In this document: one piece after another, positions 42,134-50,704 of the stretch
Layout: every line of letters begins with the position of its first letter
How positions within the stretch are numbered: position 1 is the first letter of the stretch
Assembly (NCBI RefSeq): GCF_965243865.1
Contig: NZ_OZ251603.1
Coordinates: 2,790,001 to 2,854,000 of the forward strand
Origin: Hyphomicrobium_A sp965243865
Lineage (GTDB): Bacteria > Pseudomonadota > Alphaproteobacteria > Rhizobiales > Hyphomicrobiaceae
Reading direction: 5' to 3'
Length of the DNA: 64,000 bases
Notes under the pieces: generated by a model
The model's database searches: none
What the model saw: the letters and a program-made list of their open reading frames with translations, nothing else
What the model was told of the DNA's origin: nothing
Program-made: the position numbers and the translations under genes

Positions 42134-44401
42134 CTACCGCTTCTGCGCCTCTGCCGCCATTGGAACGAGCTGCGCGGTCGGCTTCAGACGCACCGTCACG
42201 CGGTCCACTCGGCCTTTCGCATCGACGACCGAGAAGCTGACGAAGCCATTGCCGTCGGGCTGCCAAACCACCTGCCGCGCGCGCGGATCGGACGTTATCG
42301 GTGCCCCATTTACCAGCCAGGTGAGCGGCAGCACGCCGCCGCTGGCCTTCAGCAGCACCGGATCATCGGTCTCCAATTCGACCTCGGCGCGGTCAGGCGG
42401 ATAGGAGATCGCCACGCGCGGCTCCAGGAACGGACCCTGCGCAGCTTCGACGCCATTCTCACGAAAGCGCTTCAGAGGCGGCGGCAACTCGGAGCCTGTC
42501 ACCCGCAAAGCCCCGGCAGGCGCGCTTTGCAGCGCGGCGCGTCGCTCGCCGAGCCGCGCGAACGCATCGAACAGGATTGGAGCCGCTGCAACGCGGCCGG
42601 ACAGCCCCGGCGTCGCCGCGCCATCCGGGCGCCCGACCCACACCGCCACGACATGACGGCCATCGTAACCGACCGCCCACGCGTCGCGATAGCCGTACGA
42701 GGTGCCCGTCTTGTAAGCGAGGCGACCCGCCTTTGCGTTCAGCGGCGGCGGTGCATCCTTCAAGATGTCGGTCACGTACCAGGCCGCCAGCGGGGACATC
42801 AGCCGCTTACGCTCCGCCTGTTTCCCGTGAATCAGCGCTTCCGCCGACACTTTGAGATCCGACATTCGATAGATCAGCGGCGTCACGTCGCCGCCGCGGG
42901 CGAGCGCGGTGTAGAGCGTCGCGATATCGCGCAGCGTCAGGCCCACGCCGCCCAAAGCCATCGCCAGCGTCGGCAGGCTCCTGTCGGGGAACATGGCTTC
43001 GACGCCAACCTTCCTGAAGCGCCCCGCGAGCTTGCCGGGTCCGATCGCGTTCAGCACCTTCACCGCCGGGATATTCAGCGACTGCGCCAGCGCGTCGTGA
43101 ATTGTCACCGTGCCGTGGAAGTCTTCATCGAAGTTCTTCGGCGCGTAGTTGCCGAAGCGCGCTGGTCGATCCTCGATCAGACTCTGTGGATGCGCGAGGC
43201 CGGATTCGAACGCGAGGCCATAGATGAAAGGCTTCAGTGTCGACCCCGGCGAGCGCGTCGCACCCACCATGTCGATGGCACCGAACCGCCCATCATCGAG
43301 GTATCCGGCCGAGCCTACGTGCGCGATCACCTCGCCCGTCATGTGATCGACGACGAGGATCGCCGCCGAAAGCTTCTGGCCGAGCAGCTTCGTCTGTTCT
43401 TCCGCAAGCCCCTCCAGCGCGCGCTGCACGCCCCTGTCTATGGTCAGGTGGTGCACGGCCTCCGCCGGCTTGGCGATCACCTCCGCTTCCGCAAGATGCG
43501 GCGCCAGCTTCGGAAATGCACGCCGCGCCGTGGGCACGGGCTCGTGCGATGCGCGTTCCGCTTCCGCCGCCGTGATCACGCCACCCTCAACGGCGCGCTG
43601 CAACACCCGGTCGCGCGCGATGCGTGCGGCCTTTGGGTTTCGATCGGGCCGCCGCCATTCCGGCGACTGCGGCAGGGCAACCAGCAATGCCGCCTCACCG
43701 ACCGAGAGCCGCCGCGGCTCCTTGCCGAAATAAGCCAGCGACGCTGCGCGCACGCCTTCGATGTTGCCGCCGAACGGGGCCAGCCGCAGATACAGCGCCA
43801 GTATTTCTTTCTTTGACAGGAAGTGCTCGAGCTGCAGCGCGCCCCCGATCTGTCGGATCTTGGCGCGGCTTGAGCGCTCGTATTTCCCTTCCACGAGCCG
43901 CGCGACCTGCATCGTCAGCGTCGAGGCCCCCGAGACGATGCGCCCATTGCCGATGAGCTGCACCGCCGCACGCGCCATCGACCGCATGTCGACGCCGCCG
44001 TGCTGGTAGAAACGCTTGTCTTCGAACGCCATCAGCATCGCCAGATAGCGATCATCGACCTCGGAAACCTCGACCGGCAACCGCCAGCGCCCGTCGTCCG
44101 TGGTGAACGCGCGCAACAGCCGGTCGTTGCGGTCGAGCACGATGGTGGAGATGTTCTCGGTCTGCTTGAGGTCCGGCGGCCCGATTTCTTCGAGCGCCAC
44201 ATACCCCGCGCCGAAGCCCAGCCCGCACACACCCGCCAGCGCTGCAATGCTAAACGCAGCGGCCCGCCCCCAGTTTCTCCCTCCCCCTCGATGGGGGAGG
44301 GCCGGGGTGGGGGTGGTGCAACCCGATTCCGACTCTAAACTCCCCCCTCCCTGACCCTCCCCCGCAAGGGGGGAGGGCAAGAGGTGGAGCAGCTTTCTCA
44401 T
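42134..44401 (-). CDS. pbpC: Penicillin-binding protein 1C (PbpC)
   Basis: Class A PBP with transglycosylase and transpeptidase domains. It has about 755 residues. GT51 motifs are FEDKRFYQHGGVD and GASTLTMQVARL. The transpeptidase has SPGSTLKPFIYG (S-T-L-K), SLN and KTGTSYGYRDAWAVG. A C-terminal Ig-like domain (about 665-755) is typical of PbpC. ATG 44401 has GGGAG 5-6 bases upstream; starts at 44419/44422 overlap the preceding stop. The N-terminal cytoplasmic tail is encoded by repeat sequence. It is translationally coupled to the alpha-2-macroglobulin gene, as in E. coli yfhM-pbpC. Confidence 0.93.
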   Translation of the reverse strand: MRKLLHLLPSPLAGEGQGGGSLESESGCTTPTPALPHRGGGRNWGRAAAFSIAALAGVCGLGFGAGYVALEEIGPPDLKQTENISTIVLDRNDRLLRAFTTDDGRWRLPVEVSEVDDRYLAMLMAFEDKRFYQHGGVDMRSMARAAVQLIGNGRIVSGASTLTMQVARLVEGKYERSSRAKIRQIGGALQLEHFLSKKEILALYLRLAPFGGNIEGVRAASLAYFGKEPRRLSVGEAALLVALPQSPEWRRPDRNPKAARIARDRVLQRAVEGGVITAAEAERASHEPVPTARRAFPKLAPHLAEAEVIAKPAEAVHHLTIDRGVQRALEGLAEEQTKLLGQKLSAAILVVDHMTGEVIAHVGSAGYLDDGRFGAIDMVGATRSPGSTLKPFIYGLAFESGLAHPQSLIEDRPARFGNYAPKNFDEDFHGTVTIHDALAQSLNIPAVKVLNAIGPGKLAGRFRKVGVEAMFPDRSLPTLAMALGGVGLTLRDIATLYTALARGGDVTPLIYRMSDLKVSAEALIHGKQAERKRLMSPLAAWYVTDILKDAPPPLNAKAGRLAYKTGTSYGYRDAWAVGYDGRHVVAVWVGRPDGAATPGLSGRVAAAPILFDAFARLGERRAALQSAPAGALRVTGSELPPPLKRFRENGVEAAQGPFLEPRVAISYPPDRAEVELETDDPVLLKASGGVLPLTWLVNGAPITSDPRARQVVWQPDGNGFVSFSVVDAKGRVDRVTVRLKPTAQLVPMAAEAQKR
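44276..44384. repeat. GGGGGAGGG-type repeat pair inside pbpC
   Basis: Two hairpins, CCTCCCCCTCGATGGGGGAGG and, about 75 bases later, CCTCCCCCGCAAGGGGGGAGG, lie in the 5' coding region of pbpC. They are translated in frame as Pro/Gly-rich peptide (PSPLAGEGQGGG and PTPALPHRGGG). Similar sequence is intergenic at 53643-53674. Confidence 0.75.
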
Positions 44402-44418
44402 CAATTCTCCCATCGCCA

Positions 44419-47400
44419 TCACTTGCCCGAAGTGACGGAGAGCTTGCCCGCCGCCGAACGCGCGTAACGCTCGGGCCGGTACATATCTTCAACCGTCGCC
44501 GCGGGGTGCACGAACGTGCCCGGCGTCACCGCCCGCACCAGATAGGCGACGGTCGCAGAAGCGGCCGGCCCTTTGGTGTTGGTCTGCCCGTCGGGCGTCG
44601 TTTCCGCCTGCTGGCTCACCTGCTCGACGCTCGCGCCCGAGAAGTTGAACGCGGCGACGAACCGGTCATCGCGGAACTCGGAGTGCTCCGGCTGCACCGA
44701 GGTCTTCAGCCACGGCAGCGCCTTCACATCGCCCGAGTCGACCAGATGCGGATTGTCGATCTCGAAGCCAGCCGGCAACCGGTCGACCAGCATCACGCGG
44801 CCACCCGGCTCCTTTGCTTCGATCTTCACTACCGCCACGAGGCGCTCGTTCTGCTTGATCTCGCCTTCGCCGCCCGTTGCGCTCTTGAGTTCCACCTGCT
44901 TGCCGTCGAGCGTGTAGAAGCTGCGCTCGATGGTGAAGCCCTTGGAGACCGCAGGTTCAGCCGTCAACGCGGAGCCGACCACGCTCACGACGGCATCGAC
45001 GGATGCCGAACCATCGTTGGTCACGCTCAGCGGCGCCTTCAGCAGTTCGCCCGCCGACATCGCTCGCGTCACGGCACCGACGACCGGAGCACCGTTGATG
45101 ATCAGCTTCAGGTCGTTGCCTTCCTCGGCCAGCGCATTGGCAGCCAGGAGCAGCCACGCCTGTTCCTGCGTCGAGGTATAGCTGCGCCCCGTGTACGCCT
45201 TGGCGATCACGTTGACGAGCTTGGGGCCCTCTACGTTGGAAACACGCGTCTCGGTTGCCAGTGTCACCAGCGCTGCGCTGTCGCGCAGATCCGAGCCATA
45301 GTCGGCGCGATACCCGCCGAGCCCGGTTGCCTCCGGCAAATCGAGCGCGTCGAGCGCCGAGCCGAAGACGGTCTCTGCCCGCACTTTGTCTCCGACCATC
45401 GCAAGCGCCGCACCGAGCTGTGCCTTGGCAAGCGGCGTCGAGAAGCGGTCGAGACGCGTATCTGCGTAGTAGCGCAGGTCGCCGATCGGCGCGCGGCCGT
45501 TGCGAGCCAGCACGTACAGCGCATAAGCCCGGTCTTCACCGCCCTTCTGGAAGTCCTCCGCATAGGCAATGAAGTTCTGCAGCCGGTCCAGCGCCTGCGT
45601 GAAGCCTTGAGGATTGACGTCGAAGCCCTGTTCCTTCGCGCGCGTCAGGAAGTCGGTGACGTATCCGGTCAGCCAGAGATCCGTCGACGACGGCCCCCAC
45701 ACGCCGAACGCGCCGCTGGCATCCTGCATTTCGAACACGCGATCGACCGCCTTCTGAACCCGCTCCTTCAGCTCCTTATCCGGCGCGATGCCGAGCTGAG
45801 CCGCCACCGCGTTCGCATAAACCAGCGGCAACGCGCGGCTAACCGTCTGCTCTGCGCAGCCGTAAGGATAGCGGTCGAGCTGGGTCAGCAGCGAGGGAAT
45901 GTCCAGCGTTGCCATCGGCCCGACGCTCATCGACACGCGCGTCCGCGAGGCGATCATATCGTGCACCAAGTCAGGGCTGAGCGTGATGTTCGCACCCGGC
46001 TTCAGCTTGGCGATCGTCGTGCGCTTCACGTCCGCGGCCGGCGGCTTCACGTCGAATGTCAGGTGACGTTTGACGTCGATGCCGTCAGGCCCAGTAACGC
46101 GGATGTCGTAGTTGATAATGCCCACGTCCACAGGCTTGATCGGTACCTGCACCGCGCGGCGTTCATTCGCCTTGAGGTCGACGCTCGCCGTATGGACAGG
46201 CTTGTCCGCCCCTTCCGCGACGGGTGTTGTTAGGTCGAGTTTGTACGAAGCATCCGGCCCTTCGACATTGTGCACGGCGATATCCAGCCGCGCTTCATCG
46301 CCAAGTGTCAGGAACCGCGGACCAGACGCAGTCAACGCAACGGCGTCGCGCACGATGACGTCCGCTTGGCCATGGCCGAGTTTGTTCGCGCTCCAGGCAA
46401 CGGCCATGAGTCGCACGGTGCCGTTGAAGTCAGGAATGTCGAAGCTGACAGTGGCCGTGCCATCCGCGCCGACACTGACGATGCCCGAGAACAGCGAGAC
46501 AGTTTCTTCCACGGGCGGGCTGCCCTGAGCCCCCATGTCCGCTCCGCCGTCACCGCCCGAACGCAGCGTGCCACGCTCTGCGCGCATGCCGTCAATCAGC
46601 CGGCCGTAGAAGTCGCGGATTTCGAGGCCCATCCGGCGCTGCGCATAGAACCAGCTCTCCGGCGCCGGCGTCTTGAAGCGGGTGAGATTGACGATGCCGA
46701 GATCGACCGCCGCAAGCGTGAGACGAGCCTCCTCGCCCTGCTTGAGACCTTCGAGCTTCACCGGAACAGTCAGCGTCGTGCCCGACTTGATCTTTTCCGG
46801 CGCATTGATCGATATCGTCAGCGTCTTCTCAGCCTGATCGAGGCCGAGCCAGGCAACGCCGATGGCGCGCGAAGGCATGCGCTTCAGGCTCTCATCCAGC
46901 GGACGATAGAGCATCGCCGTGACGTAGGCGCCCGGACCCCACTCCTCCCCAACCTTAACCTCGGCTTCGCCGCCGCCGTTCGGCACTTCGATTTCCTGCT
47001 GCGACAGCAGACCATCCGACAGCACCGAGATCAGAGCCTTGCCGCCGACCTTGGTGGCAATACGCAGCTTCGCCGTCTCGCCGACTTTATAGCTTGCACG
47101 GTCGAGCGCCACGTCGAGCACTTCCGGGCTTTCGGCCTCGTCAGCCGTCGTGTACCAGCCCGCATTGAACGTCATGCTGGCTGCTGGACCGCTTGCATCG
47201 GCCGACGTCACCTCGAGCTTGTAACGGCCCCAGTCGACGCCAGCCTCGATCTTCGCAAACGCGCCATCAGCCCCAGCGTTGAGCGTGCCGTCCGCAACCT
47301 TGCGCGTCAGCGTCACCGCCTCGTAGTTCCACTGCCCGTCGCGGCGATACCACTGCCAGTTCGTGTCGAGCCGGTTCAGAACCCAGTTGAGCCCGTCGGC

Positions 47401-49743
47401 AGCAACGCGCTTGCCGTCGGTGTCGAGCGCGACGACCTCGAAACCGGCCGTCTGCTTCTCATCGAGCTCCGAGCCCTTGAACAGCGGCTTGAGGCCGATG
47501 CGCGCCTGTTTCAGATCCACCGGAACGGTGACGCTGCGTTCGATCGTGCGCCCGGCCGTCTCGCGCAACCGCAAAACGACGCTCGCCTCAAGGGGCTTTG
47601 CGGTCTGCTGCACGGCCGGAAGTGTCACGGCAACTTGCGCAACACCGTCCTTGTCGGTGGTCGCCACACCGTCGAGCGGCTTGCGCACCGGCTCGATCAA
47701 CTCGTCCGCCTGACCGAACGTGAAGCCGGGATATCCCGCCACGTCCTTGTTCGACGGCCTGACGATGATGTCGCCCTCGATGGCGAGGTCGGCGGCCGGA
47801 GGACCGTAGAGATAGCGGCCCGTCGCCTTGATCGTCTGCGTCTCCTGCGGCGACAGCGCAGCCGTCGGCGGCTCGAGCTTCATGTCGAGGCGCTCAGGCA
47901 CGAAGTCTTCCACCAGGAACGAAACCTGCGTGATCGCATCCTTGTTCGGATCTGTGTGCAGCTTCGCCCGCCAAGTGCCGGTCTGGGCCGAAGGTGCCAG
48001 TGGCAGCGTAATGTCACGCCCGCCAAGCCCGCGATCCTTCAACGTGTAGCGCGCGTGCTCGACACCATCGGGCCGCGTGACGATCAGCGTTACGGGGAGC
48101 GTCGCAGCCTTGCCCGTCGCATCGCGCACCAGCGCCGCAAGGTGCACGTCCTCGCCCGGCCGGTAGACGCCGCGCTCGGTGTAGACGAAGCCGTCGAGCG
48201 GGCCCGGCGCCTCGCGGCCCTTCACGCCGCGATCGGTCAGGTCGAACGCACCCGAGGTGAGGTCGAGGAAGGCGTATTCGCCGCCAGCATTCTCTGCCAC
48301 CAGCATCGCCGGCTGCAGCCCGCCCTCGCCGCGCGCAAGCCCCGCCTCGAAGCGGGCATAGCCGCGCGCGTCGGTCTTCGCAGTGCCCAGCACCTCATTG
48401 TTGCGCGCGATCAGCTTGACGTTGACTTCGCCGGACGGCGTTGCATCCGCCAACGAGCGCACGAAAGCATGCACGCCGTCATCGCCCGAGAATGCCGTGA
48501 GCCCGAGATCGGACACGATGAACCACTGCGTCGCCTCGGTGCCGTAGTCGTTGCGTGATTTCTGCGACGGCTTGGCGATCATTACGTAGACGCCCGGCCT
48601 TAGCGTGCCGACTGCGTCGGTCACCGGCAGTGCCGTCGTCATCTCCTCGTTCAGCTTCTGCGGCACGTCCATCGAGCCGGTGAACACCTTCTCGCCGCTG
48701 CGCGAACGGATTTGATCGACCTCGTAGGACTGCAACTGACGCTGGAAGTCGCCGCCCTCGATGGCACCGACCAGGTTGCGGTCGCCGATCCGATAGACCT
48801 CGACATCCACCTTCTGCGTGTTGATCGAGACCAGCGGAATACCCTGCTGGCCGCGGCTCGGCAGCACGTACGACTTGCCGGAAAAGCGCACGAACGGCTT
48901 GCGGTCCGGCACGTAGACGGCAATGTCGATATTCTTCTGCAGTTCCTCCTCGACCGCTGACGGCAGCCCCGCGCGCACCTGCACCCGGTAGCGCTTTCCG
49001 TGCGCGAGGCCTTCGACGCAAAGCTGCTCGTTCTCTGCAACGACGCCCTGCGGGTCCTTGCCGTCGACCGAGACGAACTTGGTGAAATCCACCTGACCGC
49101 GCGCCAGGCTCTCCGAGAATTGCAGGCAAAGTCGCGGCGCTGACGTCTCCGCATCCGCCTTATAGTCGGTCATGCGGAATCCGTACTCGGCGCGCAGCTT
49201 GTCGTAGCTTTCGCGCACAGCGCCATTGTCGGCGAGGGCGAGGGAAGTCTTCAGCGCGTCGAGCGCCGGCCGCCAGTAGGAACGCCGCTGCAAAGTATCA
49301 CCGAGAACAGCAAGTGCTCGCGCACGCTGCGGGTCGTCCTTGCTCCGCTCATAAGCAATATGGGCCGCGCCCGACGCATTCACCGGAAGATCGTAACGTT
49401 CGCTGTCCTTGTTGGGATCGGGCGGAATGGCGAGCAGCGCACGCGCAAGCCCCATCCAAGCTTCAGCGTCTTGCCCGTCGGCAACGGCGGCACCGGCATA
49501 GCTGCGCGAGGCAGCGCGCGGATCAGTTGCCAGCTCGCGGCCACCCTCTCGGATCAGGTCGGCTGCGCTCTGCCCTGACAGCTTCCAGTTCGCTTTGAGG
49601 TACGCCTCGTAGCGCTGCGCGTCACCTTTGACGCCTTGGTGCGCGAACGGATGCACCTCTTGCGAGGTCTGCTGCTGCGCCATCGCGGGCGCTAAAGGCA
49701 AGATGAGACATAAGGCGAGGAAGATGCGCGCGATTAAATGCAT
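44419..49743 (-). CDS. Bacterial alpha-2-macroglobulin
   Basis: Large periplasmic protease-trap protein, about 1774 residues. A Sec signal peptide (about 1-20, LILPLAPAMA) is followed by many macroglobulin-type beta domains, a bait-region-like part, and the thioester domain with YPYGCAEQTVSRALPL (Cys codon near 45857-45859; C-x-E-Q intact). A receptor-like C-terminal domain follows. There is no lipobox, unlike E. coli YfhM. The ATG at 49743 is chosen for its signal peptide; an ATG at 49755 is close. The stop overlaps the start region of pbpC, the classical pairing for defence of peptidoglycan repair. Confidence 0.94.
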   Translation of the reverse strand: MHLIARIFLALCLILPLAPAMAQQQTSQEVHPFAHQGVKGDAQRYEAYLKANWKLSGQSAADLIREGGRELATDPRAASRSYAGAAVADGQDAEAWMGLARALLAIPPDPNKDSERYDLPVNASGAAHIAYERSKDDPQRARALAVLGDTLQRRSYWRPALDALKTSLALADNGAVRESYDKLRAEYGFRMTDYKADAETSAPRLCLQFSESLARGQVDFTKFVSVDGKDPQGVVAENEQLCVEGLAHGKRYRVQVRAGLPSAVEEELQKNIDIAVYVPDRKPFVRFSGKSYVLPSRGQQGIPLVSINTQKVDVEVYRIGDRNLVGAIEGGDFQRQLQSYEVDQIRSRSGEKVFTGSMDVPQKLNEEMTTALPVTDAVGTLRPGVYVMIAKPSQKSRNDYGTEATQWFIVSDLGLTAFSGDDGVHAFVRSLADATPSGEVNVKLIARNNEVLGTAKTDARGYARFEAGLARGEGGLQPAMLVAENAGGEYAFLDLTSGAFDLTDRGVKGREAPGPLDGFVYTERGVYRPGEDVHLAALVRDATGKAATLPVTLIVTRPDGVEHARYTLKDRGLGGRDITLPLAPSAQTGTWRAKLHTDPNKDAITQVSFLVEDFVPERLDMKLEPPTAALSPQETQTIKATGRYLYGPPAADLAIEGDIIVRPSNKDVAGYPGFTFGQADELIEPVRKPLDGVATTDKDGVAQVAVTLPAVQQTAKPLEASVVLRLRETAGRTIERSVTVPVDLKQARIGLKPLFKGSELDEKQTAGFEVVALDTDGKRVAADGLNWVLNRLDTNWQWYRRDGQWNYEAVTLTRKVADGTLNAGADGAFAKIEAGVDWGRYKLEVTSADASGPAASMTFNAGWYTTADEAESPEVLDVALDRASYKVGETAKLRIATKVGGKALISVLSDGLLSQQEIEVPNGGGEAEVKVGEEWGPGAYVTAMLYRPLDESLKRMPSRAIGVAWLGLDQAEKTLTISINAPEKIKSGTTLTVPVKLEGLKQGEEARLTLAAVDLGIVNLTRFKTPAPESWFYAQRRMGLEIRDFYGRLIDGMRAERGTLRSGGDGGADMGAQGSPPVEETVSLFSGIVSVGADGTATVSFDIPDFNGTVRLMAVAWSANKLGHGQADVIVRDAVALTASGPRFLTLGDEARLDIAVHNVEGPDASYKLDLTTPVAEGADKPVHTASVDLKANERRAVQVPIKPVDVGIINYDIRVTGPDGIDVKRHLTFDVKPPAADVKRTTIAKLKPGANITLSPDLVHDMIASRTRVSMSVGPMATLDIPSLLTQLDRYPYGCAEQTVSRALPLVYANAVAAQLGIAPDKELKERVQKAVDRVFEMQDASGAFGVWGPSSTDLWLTGYVTDFLTRAKEQGFDVNPQGFTQALDRLQNFIAYAEDFQKGGEDRAYALYVLARNGRAPIGDLRYYADTRLDRFSTPLAKAQLGAALAMVGDKVRAETVFGSALDALDLPEATGLGGYRADYGSDLRDSAALVTLATETRVSNVEGPKLVNVIAKAYTGRSYTSTQEQAWLLLAANALAEEGNDLKLIINGAPVVGAVTRAMSAGELLKAPLSVTNDGSASVDAVVSVVGSALTAEPAVSKGFTIERSFYTLDGKQVELKSATGGEGEIKQNERLVAVVKIEAKEPGGRVMLVDRLPAGFEIDNPHLVDSGDVKALPWLKTSVQPEHSEFRDDRFVAAFNFSGASVEQVSQQAETTPDGQTNTKGPAASATVAYLVRAVTPGTFVHPAATVEDMYRPERYARSAAGKLSVTSGK

Positions 49744-49907
49744 TGTGGCCACCATGGGGGACTGAGCCGAAACGATCCATTTGCAGTATCGGAGCGTTAG
49801 GTGTCCCGGTGAAGGCGAAGGGGGGCCAATGTCCACGCGGCGGCGATAACCAAGGACTTGCCGCCAATTTCCGCCAGTTGCGGGTGTTTGCGCCGGCCCA
49901 AATCGAA

Positions 49908-49935
49908 AAGGCCGACGCTTGTCAGCGCCGGCCTT
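49908..49935 (-). terminator. Rho-independent terminator after the 194-residue gene
   Basis: On the minus strand AAGGCCGGCGCT pairs with AGCGTCGGCCTT (one G-T pair) over 12 base pairs with a 4-base loop, followed by TTCGATTT. It lies 33 bases after the stop of the gene at 49968-50552. Confidence 0.65.
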
Positions 49936-49967
49936 CCGAATGGCTCAAAATCTAGCGTGTGACCGCT

Positions 49968-50552
49968 TTACTGGCGGCGCATCCCGTAGGGCGCAGCCTC
50001 CTCACCCAACGCGGCGATCTCAGGCATCTGCGCCAGGGCAGCCAGCGGCGGCACGGCGAACAACGGTGCAGTCACGCGCCACAGGTGTTCGAACGAGCGT
50101 GCGGCGTGCGCGCCCGTCTTAGCGCAGTCGCCGGCATACTGCTCAAGGGCATCGCGCTTGTTGGGCTCGCGCCGCATGCAGTCGCCGATCCAGGTGCTGG
50201 TCGGGGACAGCGAAAGCTGTTCGTGAGCCGCAAGCAGGCGCGAGTCGCGCACGATCCGGCACTCGCTCGGCATGGAGAACGGGGCCAAAAGGTGCACCGG
50301 ATTGGCCTGGTCCACGTCGCTGAAGATGGCGCGGACGCGGATTCCCATCGACGACATGCGCCCCGCGTGGCCGCGCAGAGCTTGCACGACCGGGCTTTCT
50401 GGAGAACGGGCAACGAGGAGGTAGCATCCACCGCTGGCGAGCAAACCGTGCGCGCCCCGAGCATCGAGGTCGTCGGCAATGAATGCCGTCAGCTTCGAGA
50501 TTTTCTCGGCAATGGATTGGCCATGCAGATGAGTTGGTGCTTCGTTAGACAT
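49968..50552 (-). CDS. Hypothetical protein
   Basis: 194 residues with no signal peptide or TM segment. It contains FIADDLDARGAHGLLASGGCYLLVARSPESPVVQALRGH-like helical/alpha-beta sequence and later SECRIVRDSRLLAAHEQLSLSP and WIGDCMRREPNKRDALEQY, so three Cys. No catalytic pattern is recognised. GGGGGA lies 9-10 bases before the ATG. It lies 153 bases downstream of the 862-residue membrane protein gene and ends at its own terminator. Confidence 0.75.
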   Translation of the reverse strand: MSNEAPTHLHGQSIAEKISKLTAFIADDLDARGAHGLLASGGCYLLVARSPESPVVQALRGHAGRMSSMGIRVRAIFSDVDQANPVHLLAPFSMPSECRIVRDSRLLAAHEQLSLSPTSTWIGDCMRREPNKRDALEQYAGDCAKTGAHAARSFEHLWRVTAPLFAVPPLAALAQMPEIAALGEEAAPYGMRRQ

Positions 50553-50704
50553 GACCGTAGTCCCCCATGTTGCCCCGGATTGAAGCGCGAGACATGTCCC
50601 ACCGAGGATTGTTGCTGTTGCCGGCCATTAAGCTGCCATTTCGGTTAATCAAGCGTTTCAGAGCGCCCGGCTGAGAGCGAATTCGTGCAAGCTGACACAA
50701 CGGC

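Noticed and set aside
42074..43816. 580-codon + strand frame opposite pbpC
   Set aside because: Arg/His/Gln-rich antisense shadow; pbpC has intact catalytic motifs.
46270..48558. 762-codon + strand frame opposite alpha-2-macroglobulin
   Set aside because: Arg/His-rich translation typical of an antisense shadow in a high-GC gene.
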